Shown: positions 50,644-60,500 of the stretch, in pieces
Numbering within the stretch: position 1 is the stretch's first letter
Layout: every line of letters starts with the position of its first letter
Assembly (NCBI GenBank): GCA_964520585.1
Contig: CAZFOO010000009.1
Location: forward strand, 8,299 to 72,298
Origin: PXAP01 sp964520585
GTDB lineage: Bacteria; Bacteroidota; Bacteroidia; Bacteroidales; PUMT01
DNA: 64,000 bases
Reading direction: 5' to 3'
Notes under the pieces: generated by a model
Databases searched by the model: none
Told to the model about the DNA's origin: nothing
Seen by the model: only the letters and a program-made list of their open reading frames with translations
Made by a program: the position numbers and the translations under genes

Positions 50644-52398
50644 TTATTCAGGGTAAATAAGCTGTTGTATTTTGTCAACCAGTATTTCTACCTGGAAAGG
50701 CTTGCTTATATAATCATCCATACCTGCATCCAGACATTTTTTCCTGTCACCATGCAGAGCATTAGCAGTGATTGCAATTATTGGGGTATGGGAATTTGTC
50801 GTGGATTCAATTTCCCGTATTTTTTTTGTGGCGATAAAGCCATCAATCACCGGCATCTGAACATCCATAAGTATTATGTCATATTTTGATGTGCCGAATT
50901 TATCCAGGGCTTCCTTTCCATTATTTGCCACATCAATATTTTTTATGTAGTTCTTCAGACTAAGGACAACGATTTTTTGATTTATTGTGTTGTCTTCAAC
51001 AAGAAGGACATTCAGGCTTTTTAGATCATGTTGGGATCCGGGAGTAGTTTTTAATTCTCCTGTTGATGAAGCCGGCAATTCATCAGGAGAATTAATGTAT
51101 TCCAGTAATTTGAAGGGAAGGGTGAACAGGAATACCCGGTTTTTTTCCTGGGTTCTCAAAACATGCAGTTTCCCTCCCAGGTGCATGATAAGCTTGCTTG
51201 CGATATTAAGATCCAGGTTGTTGATGTTGCTATCGTCACTTACGGTATTAATTAAGGCTTCATGGTTCTTTGATTCTTTGTCCCAGGGGAGGAGTCTTAC
51301 AGGTTTATTTGTTTTTATCTCAAATCTCACCTCTGAGATACCGGTCAACTTGCCCTGGATGCTTGCCTCAATGCTTATATTGATCTTACCCGGCCTCTTG
51401 TTCTTTAATATCGTTTCTATCAGATTAAGGAATATCTGTTTCAGTCGTACCGAATCACCTTCGAGTTGTTTATTTTTTAAGGTTTCATCAAGTGTAAGCG
51501 TAAATTCCACTACCGGTTCTTTTTGTACCGTGAACAACCGTAAGGTGCTGTTTATGGCAGAGGGCAGATTGAAGCCGGTATTACGAAGTGTTTTTTTACT
51601 TTCAATATCCACTTCAGCAATTTCAGCAATATTTTCGATAGTGCTCACCAGATTGTTTGCCGAGGCAATTATGGTTTCCATCATATCCCTTTGTTCCTCG
51701 GTAAGATTAACCTTATTAACCATATGTCCGACCAGCATAATGTTGCTGAGGGGAGTCCGTATCTGGTGGGAAAGTTTTGAAATAAAGGATTCTTTCAGTT
51801 TGGTTTCATTCCTGGCCTCAAGAAGTTCCAGATTAATGGCCCGCAGGTGGCTTACCCTGTAATGTTCAACTATGAAGGCAATTAAATAGAGTGACAGGTA
51901 CAGGCCGGATAGCCGTGTTATAAAAATAGTGCCCGGTGGTTCGATGTTGGAATAACTTTCGGGCAGCAGAAAAAAAATAACCGTTACCAAAAGGAACAAG
52001 AATGTAATTATGGCACCATTCCGGTTGCCAAGAATAAATACCGCCAGTACCGGGATAAGAGGGAACCATATCAGCACAGATTCTCCTGTGTCTGAAACTG
52101 CAAATAAAAAGAGAAGGAAAAAAATAACTATGGAAAGATTGAACATGGCACCAACCGAATACTGCATATTTTTTTTTACCTGTCGAATGCTGCCAAATAG
52201 CAGAAGAGATGCGATTAGGGAGATAAACCCATGAAGGAGTTCTCCCCTGAAAAGGGCAAGGGCTCCATAGATCAGAAAAAGACAGCAGCCGGCAAAACTG
52301 AGTAGGTTAATAAATAAAATTTTGCTGATTATACTTTCATCGCATCTTCCATGCAAGCCAAAGCTTAAGTACCTGGTTAATTTGTCGAAAAGCTTCAT
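50644..52398 (-). CDS. Hybrid histidine kinase/response regulator with degenerate ATP-binding domain
   Basis: The 584-residue protein has about six membrane helices in its first 180 residues, a HisKA domain with phospho-acceptor His211 (ISKLSHQIRTPLSN), an HATPase-like region and a C-terminal receiver with Asp512 (IILMDVQMPVIDG) and Lys in SKPF. The HATPase part is eroded: the N box reads NLIETILKN, with the second conserved Asn replaced, the DxGxG of the G1 box is not recognisable (FEIKTNKPVRLL instead) and no GxGxGL G2 box is seen. It may therefore not phosphorylate itself and could act as a phosphatase or phosphorelay partner. It is convergent with the SpoIIE sensor gene. Confidence 0.85.
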   Translation of the reverse strand: MKLFDKLTRYLSFGLHGRCDESIISKILFINLLSFAGCCLFLIYGALALFRGELLHGFISLIASLLLFGSIRQVKKNMQYSVGAMFNLSIVIFFLLFLFAVSDTGESVLIWFPLIPVLAVFILGNRNGAIITFLFLLVTVIFFLLPESYSNIEPPGTIFITRLSGLYLSLYLIAFIVEHYRVSHLRAINLELLEARNETKLKESFISKLSHQIRTPLSNIMLVGHMVNKVNLTEEQRDMMETIIASANNLVSTIENIAEIAEVDIESKKTLRNTGFNLPSAINSTLRLFTVQKEPVVEFTLTLDETLKNKQLEGDSVRLKQIFLNLIETILKNKRPGKINISIEASIQGKLTGISEVRFEIKTNKPVRLLPWDKESKNHEALINTVSDDSNINNLDLNIASKLIMHLGGKLHVLRTQEKNRVFLFTLPFKLLEYINSPDELPASSTGELKTTPGSQHDLKSLNVLLVEDNTINQKIVVLSLKNYIKNIDVANNGKEALDKFGTSKYDIILMDVQMPVIDGFIATKKIREIESTTNSHTPIIAITANALHGDRKKCLDAGMDDYISKPFQVEILVDKIQQLIYPE

Positions 52399-52719
52399 CT
52401 ATGGCATTTTACGGTGACCTGTCCGGTATCCGGACTACCAATCTCCTTTTTACAATTATTCAAAAATAGTAAAATCTACCATATCATTTGTTATGATAAG
52501 TGAAAATTGCATAAATAGATCATGTATTGCAGGGTTATTTAATGTATTTTAAAGTTTTAAGTAATGTTATTAAGTAATTTGAGTGAATTAACTTGATCCT
52601 GCGGTTAAAGTTCCTGTTTTTTGCTGTTATTATTTATCTTTATCCTAAATTATTTACTCCGCCAGTCCCGGCTGTATCTTTCAAATAGTGTGTGTTAAAC
52701 CAGGTAAACTACAGAGAAT
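52399..52719. other. Divergent promoter region between the hybrid kinase and the EttA gene
   Basis: 321 bases without a gene. The left part holds a TATTTTTG box (minus strand) for the kinase. The right part holds several TATCTTT-like sequences, the nearest being TATCTTTC about 45 bases before the EttA start. No hairpins of note were found. Confidence 0.45.
52461..52468 (-). promoter_or_regulatory. -7 promoter element (TATTTTTG) for the hybrid kinase
   Basis: An exact TAnnTTTG match on the minus strand, about 63 bases before the kinase start codon. The -33 region has no TTG at the ideal spacing. Confidence 0.4.
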
Positions 52720-54393
52720 ATGAGTGATGATAACAAGGTAATTTTTTCAATGGTTGGTGTGAGCAAAACCTTCCCGCCACATAACCGGGTGCTCAACAAT
52801 ATTTATCTCTCTTTTTTTTATGGTGCAAAAATCGGGATTATCGGTCTCAATGGTTCTGGTAAATCGACACTGCTCAAAATTATTGCCGGAAAAGATAAAG
52901 CGTTCGACGGCGAAGTCGTGTTTTCTCCCGGGTATAGTGTGGGACTTCTCGAACAGGAACCACGTCTTGATCAAACCAAAACGGTAAAAGAGAATGTAAT
53001 GGAAGGAGTTGGTGAACTGTCCGCTCTTCTGAAAGAATATGAAGCACTGAATAACCGGTTTGCCGAACCGGTGGATGAAGAAGAGATGACCCGCATGATT
53101 GAAAAACAGGGTGAGCTGACGGAGAAAATAGATAATCTTGACGGATGGGACCTCGACAGCAAGCTTGAACGTGCAATGGATGCACTGAGATGTCCCGAAG
53201 GTGACAGTCCCGTAACACACCTCTCGGGAGGAGAGGCACGCAGGGTGGCGCTTTGCCGTCTTTTACTTCAGGAACCCGACATTCTGCTTCTGGATGAACC
53301 AACCAACCATCTTGATGCCAGGTCGGTGGACTGGCTGGAACAGTATCTCAGGCAGTACAAGGGTACCGTTATTGCCATCACACATGACAGGTATTTTCTT
53401 GACAACGTAGCAGGCTGGATACTTGAACTGGACCGGGGTGAAGGTATACCATGGAAGGGTAATTATTCATCATGGCTTGAGCAAAAATCCAAACGGCTTG
53501 AGAACGAAGAAAAATCGGCCGGAAAAAGAAGGAAAACCCTTGAGAGGGAACTTGAATGGGTAAGGATGGCCCCCAGGGCGCGCCATGCTAAATCAAAAGC
53601 CCGGCTTTCTGCATACGACAAGCTTTTAAACGAAGATATAAAACAGAAAGAGGAAAAGCTGGAGATATTCATTCCCAGCGGTCCCAGATTAGGAGAAAAA
53701 GTAATTGAAGCCAACAATGTTGCAAAAGCCTATGGCGACAGGTTGCTTTTCGAAGAACTCAACTTTATGCTTCCTCCGGCGGGAATTGTTGGTGTCATTG
53801 GGCCTAACGGGGCCGGGAAAACTACCCTTTTCAGGATGATAACCGGTTCCGAGAAGCCCGACCGGGGCAGTTTTACTGTTGGCGATACTGCGAAGGTAGC
53901 CTATGTCGATCAGGCACATGCTGCAATCGATCCTGAAAAGACCGTATTTCAGGTTATAGCCGATAACAGTGAGCATGTTCAGCTGGGCGGGCATTCCATG
54001 AATGCCCGGGCTTATGTGGCAAGGTTCAATTTTACAGGAGCGGACCAGGAAAAGAAGTGCGCCGTTCTGTCCGGAGGAGAACGTAACAGGCTGCATCTTG
54101 CGCTTACCCTTAAGGAAAATGCCAATGTGCTGCTGCTTGATGAGCCTACTAATGACATTGATATTAACACCCTCCGGGCACTGGAAGAGGGTCTGGAAAA
54201 TTTTGCAGGCTGTGCGGTAATAATATCACATGATCGCTGGTTCCTTGACAGGGTTGCTACGCATATCCTTTCCTTTGAAGGTGATTCACAGGTGTACTGG
54301 TTTGAAGGCAGTTACTCGGAATATGAGGAGAACAGGAGGAAGAGGCTTGGCGATGAAGGTCCGAGAAGAATTAAGTATAAAAAACTTAGTTGA
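52720..54393 (+). CDS. ettA: ABC-F ATPase EttA (energy-dependent translational throttle)
   Basis: EttA binds the ribosomal E site and gates the first peptide bonds according to ATP/ADP ratio. The 557-residue protein has no membrane segment and two ABC cassettes: GLNGSGKST with LSGGEARRVALCRLL and LLLDEPTNHLDA, then GPNGAGKTT with LSGGERNRLHLALTL and LLLDEPTNDIDI. The linker and arm (EWVRMAPRARHAKSKARLSAYDKL) match EttA, and length equals the E. coli protein (555). Other ABC-F members are less likely because of the start VIFSMVGVSKTFPPHNRVL. It lies alone, 109 bases before the next gene. Confidence 0.93.
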   Translation: MSDDNKVIFSMVGVSKTFPPHNRVLNNIYLSFFYGAKIGIIGLNGSGKSTLLKIIAGKDKAFDGEVVFSPGYSVGLLEQEPRLDQTKTVKENVMEGVGELSALLKEYEALNNRFAEPVDEEEMTRMIEKQGELTEKIDNLDGWDLDSKLERAMDALRCPEGDSPVTHLSGGEARRVALCRLLLQEPDILLLDEPTNHLDARSVDWLEQYLRQYKGTVIAITHDRYFLDNVAGWILELDRGEGIPWKGNYSSWLEQKSKRLENEEKSAGKRRKTLERELEWVRMAPRARHAKSKARLSAYDKLLNEDIKQKEEKLEIFIPSGPRLGEKVIEANNVAKAYGDRLLFEELNFMLPPAGIVGVIGPNGAGKTTLFRMITGSEKPDRGSFTVGDTAKVAYVDQAHAAIDPEKTVFQVIADNSEHVQLGGHSMNARAYVARFNFTGADQEKKCAVLSGGERNRLHLALTLKENANVLLLDEPTNDIDINTLRALEEGLENFAGCAVIISHDRWFLDRVATHILSFEGDSQVYWFEGSYSEYEENRRKRLGDEGPRRIKYKKLS

Positions 54394-54502
54394 GGCATGC
54401 AGGTCTGTTATGATTGAACATATCCTGGATTTTGTAAGATATTTATGATGGTTAAAAAAAATATTCTCAAACTAACTGATAAATAAACAAAATCTTAAAA
54501 TC

Positions 54503-54859
54503 ATGGAGCGGATATATGAAGATTCTCAGAATGAACGTATATGGGCAATGTTTTGCCATCTTAGTGCCTTTGCAGGATTTATAATCCCTTTTGGCAGTAT
54601 CATCGGTCCAATTATTGTCTGGTCTATAAAAAGAGATCAGTACCCTCTTGTGGATGATCAGGGTAAGGAGGCAATAAATTTCCAGATATCGATGCTCATA
54701 TATTTTATTATATCGGCAGTTCTTATTTTACTATTGGTCGGAATACCGCTGCTGATAGCAATTTTCTTTTTCAGGATTATCATTACCGTGGTTGCTGCCG
54801 TAAAGGCTAATGAAGGTGTTCGTTACCGGTATCCTGTGAGCATACGTTTTATTAATTAA
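54503..54859 (+). CDS. Small membrane protein of the DUF4870 type
   Basis: A 118-residue protein with about three hydrophobic segments: AMFCHLSAFAGFIIPFGSIIGPIIVWSIKR, ISMLIYFIISAVLILLLVGIPLLIAIFFFRIIITVVAAVKA and the short turn between them. The motif pattern LCHLSAFAGF...GPLIVWLIKRDQYPLVDDQGKEAINFQIS is that of DUF4870/Tic20-like proteins. The function is unknown. It is encoded between ettA and hisS, facing the same way; a separate promoter for hisS lies just after its stop codon. Confidence 0.82.
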   Translation: MERIYEDSQNERIWAMFCHLSAFAGFIIPFGSIIGPIIVWSIKRDQYPLVDDQGKEAINFQISMLIYFIISAVLILLLVGIPLLIAIFFFRIIITVVAAVKANEGVRYRYPVSIRFIN

Positions 54860-54862
54860 TGC

Positions 54863-54870
54863 TATCTTTG
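54863..54870 (+). promoter_or_regulatory. -7 promoter element (TATCTTTG) for hisS
   Basis: An exact TAnnTTTG match begins four bases after the upstream stop codon and ends 27 bases before the hisS ATG. The -33 position falls inside the preceding gene and is only T-rich. Confidence 0.45.
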
Positions 54871-54897
54871 CCGGCACTGAAATGAAATTTCACTTGT

Positions 54898-56262
54898 ATG
54901 GCTCAGAAACCTTCGGTACCTAAAGGCACACGCGATTTCCTGCCCGTTGAGATGGCGGGCAGGAACCATATTTTCGATACAATTAAGGCCGTTTTCGATC
55001 TTTACGGCTATGTACCCATTGAAACACCCGCGATGGAGAACCTGTCCTCCCTTCTTGGGAAGTATGGTGAAGAGGGGGATAAACTTCTTTTCAGGATCCT
55101 GAATTCAGGAGATTTCCTCGGGAAGGTCCCCGCCAATGAGTTAACCACTGGTGACAGTGGGCGGTTGGCGGGTATGATTTGTGACCGGGGATTAAGATAT
55201 GATCTTACGGTGCCATTTGCCAGGTTTGTGGTACAGCATCGCAATGAACTGACATTTCCCTTTAAGCGTTACCAGATACAACCTGTCTGGAGAGCCGACC
55301 GGCCCCAGAAAGGAAGGTACCGGGAATTTTTCCAGTGCGATGTTGATGTGATCGGCAGTGATTCACTGTTGAATGAAGTTGAACTCACCCGGATTATTGA
55401 TGATGTTTTCGGCAGGCTCGGGGTTAAGGTGGTAATAAAGCTCAATAACAGGAAGATACTTACCGGTCTCGCCGGAATAATTGGGGAGCCGGAGAAACTG
55501 ACCGATATGACCGTTGCTATTGATAAGCTTGATAAGATCGGTATAGGGGGCGTATGCCGGGAAATGGAGGAGAAGGGTATATCCGCAGGAGCAATTGAAA
55601 AATTAAAGCCGGTAATATTGATGCAGGGCAGCAATATTGAAAAGCTGGACACACTAACCGCACTTTTCGGTGAAAGTGAAGCAGGCATGAATGGTACGAA
55701 GGAGATGGGTTTGGTTTTAGATATGCTTTCCGGACTTGATGCAGTAAATGAAATTGAATTTGATGTTGCCCTGGCACGGGGACTCAATTATTATACCGGA
55801 ACCATATTTGAAGTTAAATCCTCCGATGTTGAAATAGGAAGTATATGTGGTGGCGGTCGTTATGATGATCTTGCAGGGGTTTTTGGGATGCCCGGACTAT
55901 CTGGTGTCGGAGTTTCCTTTGGCGCAGATCGCATCTATGATGTAATGAAGCAGACCGGTGCCTTCCCCTCATCGGTTGCCTCCATCACCAGGCTTATGTT
56001 TGTAAATTTCGGTGAGCATGAAGCTGCGGTAAGCATCAAATTGCTTGATGATCTCCGCAGGTCGGGTATCAGCGCTGAGCTGTATCCCGACTGCGTTAAA
56101 ATGAAAAAGCAGATGCAATATGCTAACAGCCGGAATATTCCTTATGTTGCCCTTATCGGTGCAGAAGAGGCCAGGCAGGGTATGGTGACCATAAAGAATA
56201 TGGAATCAGGGACTCAGGATACCATCAGTCAGCATGATCTTGCCGGATATTTCACCGATTGA
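54898..56262 (+). CDS. hisS: Histidyl-tRNA synthetase
   Basis: This class II synthetase charges tRNA-His. The 454-residue protein starts with PSVPKGTRDFLPVEM, has motif 2 with YREFFQCDVDVIG, the histidine-binding segment LARGLNYYTGTIFEV and motif 3 with GVGVSFGADRIYDVM, followed by the C-terminal anticodon-binding domain. All expected pieces are complete. It follows the small membrane protein gene by 38 bases but has its own promoter element. Confidence 0.97.
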   Translation: MAQKPSVPKGTRDFLPVEMAGRNHIFDTIKAVFDLYGYVPIETPAMENLSSLLGKYGEEGDKLLFRILNSGDFLGKVPANELTTGDSGRLAGMICDRGLRYDLTVPFARFVVQHRNELTFPFKRYQIQPVWRADRPQKGRYREFFQCDVDVIGSDSLLNEVELTRIIDDVFGRLGVKVVIKLNNRKILTGLAGIIGEPEKLTDMTVAIDKLDKIGIGGVCREMEEKGISAGAIEKLKPVILMQGSNIEKLDTLTALFGESEAGMNGTKEMGLVLDMLSGLDAVNEIEFDVALARGLNYYTGTIFEVKSSDVEIGSICGGGRYDDLAGVFGMPGLSGVGVSFGADRIYDVMKQTGAFPSSVASITRLMFVNFGEHEAAVSIKLLDDLRRSGISAELYPDCVKMKKQMQYANSRNIPYVALIGAEEARQGMVTIKNMESGTQDTISQHDLAGYFTD

Positions 56263-56449
56263 GGCTTTATCTCATTATCCCGCGTGGATCCCCGATCAGT
56301 AAAAAAATTGCGTCGCAGTCACATCTGTTACTTCACTGACTTTCTGACTGTATGCGCCATCACTTTGCAGGGCAATTAAATGTCGTGTATCACCATATCA
56401 TTTAACAAAGTGCCGGAACTGAGATTCAAAAGAAACATGGTTATTGCTT

Positions 56450-57580
56450 TTAGCTCAAATATTTTTTCAAAACCCTGTATAAATCTTCTTTGGCAATGGG
56501 TTTGGTAAGATGCTCGTTGAAACCTGTTTCCAGGCTTTTTTTTACCTGCTCGGGCATGGCAAAGGCGGTCTGCGCTATAACCGGTATGTCAGCGTCTTTA
56601 GCACGTATTTCCTTTATCAGCTCGTAGCCGTCTTTTTTGGGCATCCGTATGTCCAGTAAAATCATATCCACCTGTTCATTAGCAAAGAGTTCCATAACTT
56701 TTTCACCATCCCTGGCAATCAGCATGGTGGCTTTGGTATCCTTGAGCATATATTTCAACATCTGCAGACTGTAAGGATCATCCTCTGCAACAATTATTCT
56801 TTTACCCTCAAGCGCCGGGGTATCAATTCCTTCTTCCTGAGGCTGACCGTCCTGTTTTTCCGGCGTTTCCCCTTTTTTGAAAGGTATAGTGAAATAAAAT
56901 ACCGACCCCTTGCCCTTTTCCGAATCCACCCACATTTTTCCTCCAAGCAGCTCAGCTAATCCCCGGGCTATAGCCAGTCCCAGTCCGGTTCCTCTTATAA
57001 CCGATTCCGGCTGACCCCGGCTGTCATCTTCCTGCTGGAACCGCTCGAATATTTTTTTGTGATATTCTCTGGATATCCCTTTTCCTGTATCTTCTATATA
57101 GAATAACAGGGTTTTGTTATCGCGGACCTTAAATCCAAATTCAATATGTCCCCTGGTGGTAAACTTGAATGCATTGCTTAATAGGTTGTAAAGGATCTGC
57201 CGCAACCTTTGTTCATCGGTGATAACATACAGTTCATCTCTCTCTTCAGGAAGCTTAAGACGGAATTCTATATTTTGTTTATTGCCTTCCGCTGCGTATC
57301 CCCGGAACTGATGCTTTGTTTTCTTCATCAGTTCACAGATATTTACATTGGAATTATGAGTCGGCAGTTCGCCGGCATCCAGCCGCGATACATCCACAAT
57401 ATCATTAATCAGGTCCAGAAGTTGCTTTGAAGAATTATAAATATTTTCAACAAACCTTGCCGGCCTCTTTTCACTTATCTCTTCCCTTAGCATATCGGTA
57501 AAACCAAGTATTGAATTCAATGGGGTACGGATCTCGTGTGACATGTTTGCAAGGAACATGGTTTTGAGAACTGATGCCTT
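56450..57580 (-). pseudogene. Detached C-terminal half (kinase and receiver) of the CheB-CheR-PAS hybrid kinase
   Basis: This frame is continuous with the gene upstream except for one TAG at 57581-57583. From the internal ATG at 57559 it would give 369 residues: the HisKA phospho-acceptor in MFLANMSHEIRTPLNS, an intact HATPase domain (NLLSNAFKF, EDTGKGIS, GTGLGLAIARGLAELLGG) and a receiver with Asp in MILLDIRMPKKDG and SKPI-like TKPIAKE. An ATG start here would begin right at the H box and lack part of the first helix. All catalytic motifs are conserved, so the damage looks recent, or the fragment could be re-initiated as a soluble kinase. Sequencing error at the stop is also possible. Confidence 0.75.
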
Positions 57581-60500
57581 CTAGGTTGCTTCTTTTGCTT
57601 TCACCAGCTCCTCCTCCCTTTTCTTTATGTCGGTAATATCTTTAACGATATTTGAAATGGCGATTATTTTCCCTTCTTCGTTTTTAATTGGCGACTTGGT
57701 TACCGATACGGGTACTACCGATCCATCTTTCCGCTTATGAAAAGTATCCCTGTTTTTTACTTTTTCTCCCTTTCGCACTTGCCTGATCATCGCCACGTCG
57801 CCGTCATCCTTAGGGTAGGCATACAGATCATTGGCCATGGCACCCACTGCTTCCTTTTCGCTATACCCGTAAAGTTCTTCTGCCCCGTCATTCCAGGAAA
57901 GAATCCTTCCTTCTGCTGATTCGCTGAAAATTGCATCATCCGATGATTCCACTATTGAAGCCAGGTGCACCTGTGCCTTCATTTCTTCTTTTACACCGGT
58001 AATATCCTGTACAAAAGTGGCCACAATATCTCCTTCATGTGAGAAATAGAGTATTCTAAGGTGCCTGCCTGAATCTTCAAAATATCGTTCTTCCTCGTAC
58101 GGTTTCCTGCCAAGAACCTTCTTGCCGGCTGTGATGAATGCATCCCTGCATTCCCTGCTTATGTTTAATTCCGAAACCTTCCTGTTTTTTATGCTATCCA
58201 GTTCAATATTCATTATATCTGCAAACGCGTGGTTGGCTTCTGCCAGTCTGAGATCATCAACATCCCCACGGTCATTTTTTATCACCTGGTAAAGGGCAAA
58301 GCCGTGTTCTATATGATGAAAAAGGTCTCTGTATTTTCTCCACCTTTCCGACTCTTCAATAATCTTCTGGTTTCTGTATCTCTCGGAAATATCGGTAAAG
58401 GTTATTACCACCCCGTCTATCCGGTCGTCAGGAGTACGGTAAGGTAAAATACGCATCCAGTAATGCCGGTCGTGGTTTGCGGATATATCTTTTTCTAGCG
58501 GTGAAAGATTATCCATGACATGCCTTACATCATCCAGCAGGTTGCCCTCGGGGAAACTGACCCCGAAATCCTTTATTGAACGACCAGTGTCAGATTCGGT
58601 AAGGTTGACTATGACTTTTATCTGTGGTGAAAACCGCCTTATCCTGTGATATTTGTCCAGAAACAGTGTCCCGATACGGATGCTTTCCATAAAGTTATTC
58701 AGGTCATTGCTAAGGCGCGCTTCCTCTTCATTTTTTCGCTGCAGCTCGTTGTTTGATGATTCCAGTTCCTCGTTGAGCGACTGCAGCTCTTCCTTCGATG
58801 TTTCCAGTTCTTCGTTTGTGCTTTGCAGCTCTTCGTTAGTGGACTGGAACTCTTCGTTGGTCGATTTTAACTCTTCGTTCGAAGCTTCCAGATCCTCTAT
58901 CACATTGTTCAGGTATTCACGGGTTTCCTGTAGTTCCCGTTCCATCTGCCTTATGTGGTCATCGGATTCCCTGGAAATTTCATGAGTATTGTCCTGGTGA
59001 TCTTCTCCGTTATTATTTGCAGGGCGGACAGGCGTGATGGTGACAATTACCATATGGCTCAGAAAGGCGGGTTCTTTAACCGGGGTTAATGTAATATTTA
59101 CCTGGTCATCACCATTTGCCCCCTTTACTTTAATATTTTTAAAGGAGACCGGTTTGTTTTCGGACTTTATTTTTCGCAGGGCACTGGATATAGGTATTCC
59201 CAATCCTTCCCGGGCCAGGTTGACAATGTTTTGATTTGGTTCGCCAACATGAAATTTCAGGTATTTGTCGCATTGTCCAAGTGAATACTGGATTTCACCT
59301 TTTTTATTGATCACCAGGAAGGGATGCATATATTCCTTTAGTGCTTTTTTTTCAGCAAATTCTTTAATCGATAATTTCTTTTTGTCTATCGATACATGAG
59401 TCACATTCCCTTCCTCCCGGGATTCTTGCTTCCTGCTATGTGATAAATAATTAGCGGCGGCTTTCCTGTTCTCCTTTTTCTGGTATATCCGTGCTTTCGC
59501 ATCGATGGCTTCGAAAAGCTGGCTTCTTTGTGATTGCGATTCAGAACCGCCTAAAAATATGAATCTGCCGGGTTTAAGCGCATAATGAAAGGCATTCAGC
59601 ACATGCTTCTGGATCTCCGGTTCAAGATAGATCAGGAAATTACGGCAGCTTATCAGGTCAAGCTTTGAATAGGGAGGATCTTTGATCACGCTGTGCCCGG
59701 CAAAGGTGATCATGTCACGTATGTCTTTATGTACCTGGTAAATATCATCCTTTTTTTCAAAATACTTATCCAAAAGACCTGCAGGTACATCTGCCCTGAT
59801 ATTTTCCTTGTATTTTCCCTTTCGTGCCACTTCCAGTGCCCTGGGATCAATGTCGGTAGCAAAAAACTGCATATCGGTCCTTATCTGTTGCGATTCCTGA
59901 TACTCCCTGGCCAGAATGGCAAGTGAATATACCTCTTCTCCACTGGAGCAGGCGGCGACCCATATCCTGACAGGATTTTTGTTCCCGGGATTTATTATTT
60001 CAGGGAATACCTTTTTTTTCAGGGTTTCAAAAGCTTTTTTATTCCTGAAAAAAGAGGTGACGCCGATAAGGAGTTCCTTGAAAAGGTTATCCACTTCCTG
60101 TGGATTTTCTTTCAGGTAACCGATATATTCACTGAGTTTTGATTTCTTGTGCAGGGCCATTCTCCTGGTGATGCGCCTGCGTATGGTACTTTTTTTATAT
60201 TCAGAGAAGTCATGGCCGGTTTTCATTTTCAGCAGCTGGAGAAGTTTTCTCATTAGTTCACCTGAATCATAATCTTCGATAAACTGCTCCTCTTTGTCCA
60301 GGCTTCCCTGGAACTCCAGCAGCAGTCCGGGCAGATCTTCCGGTTTGGCAATCTTATCTACCAGTCCGGTATCTATCGCATTCTGTGGCATGGACCTGAA
60401 TTTGGCAGATTCCGGATCCTGCACCAGCAACAGTCCCCCGGCATCCTTTATTTCCTTTATGCCCAGCGATCCGTCAGAACCGCCGCCACTAAGCAGTATG

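Noticed and set aside
57560..57590. Frameshift between the two halves of the chemosensory kinase
   Set aside because: The frames are in the same phase; the only lesion is a single TAG codon. Pyrrolysine decoding was also considered but there is no sign of it in this kind of bacterium.
58700..58920. Closely repeated 20-30 base words that could suggest a repeat array or CRISPR
   Set aside because: They encode the heptad repeats (STNEELQ, ESSNNELQ) of the coiled coil in the CheB-CheR-PAS protein; unit length and spacing follow codons and there are no unique spacers.
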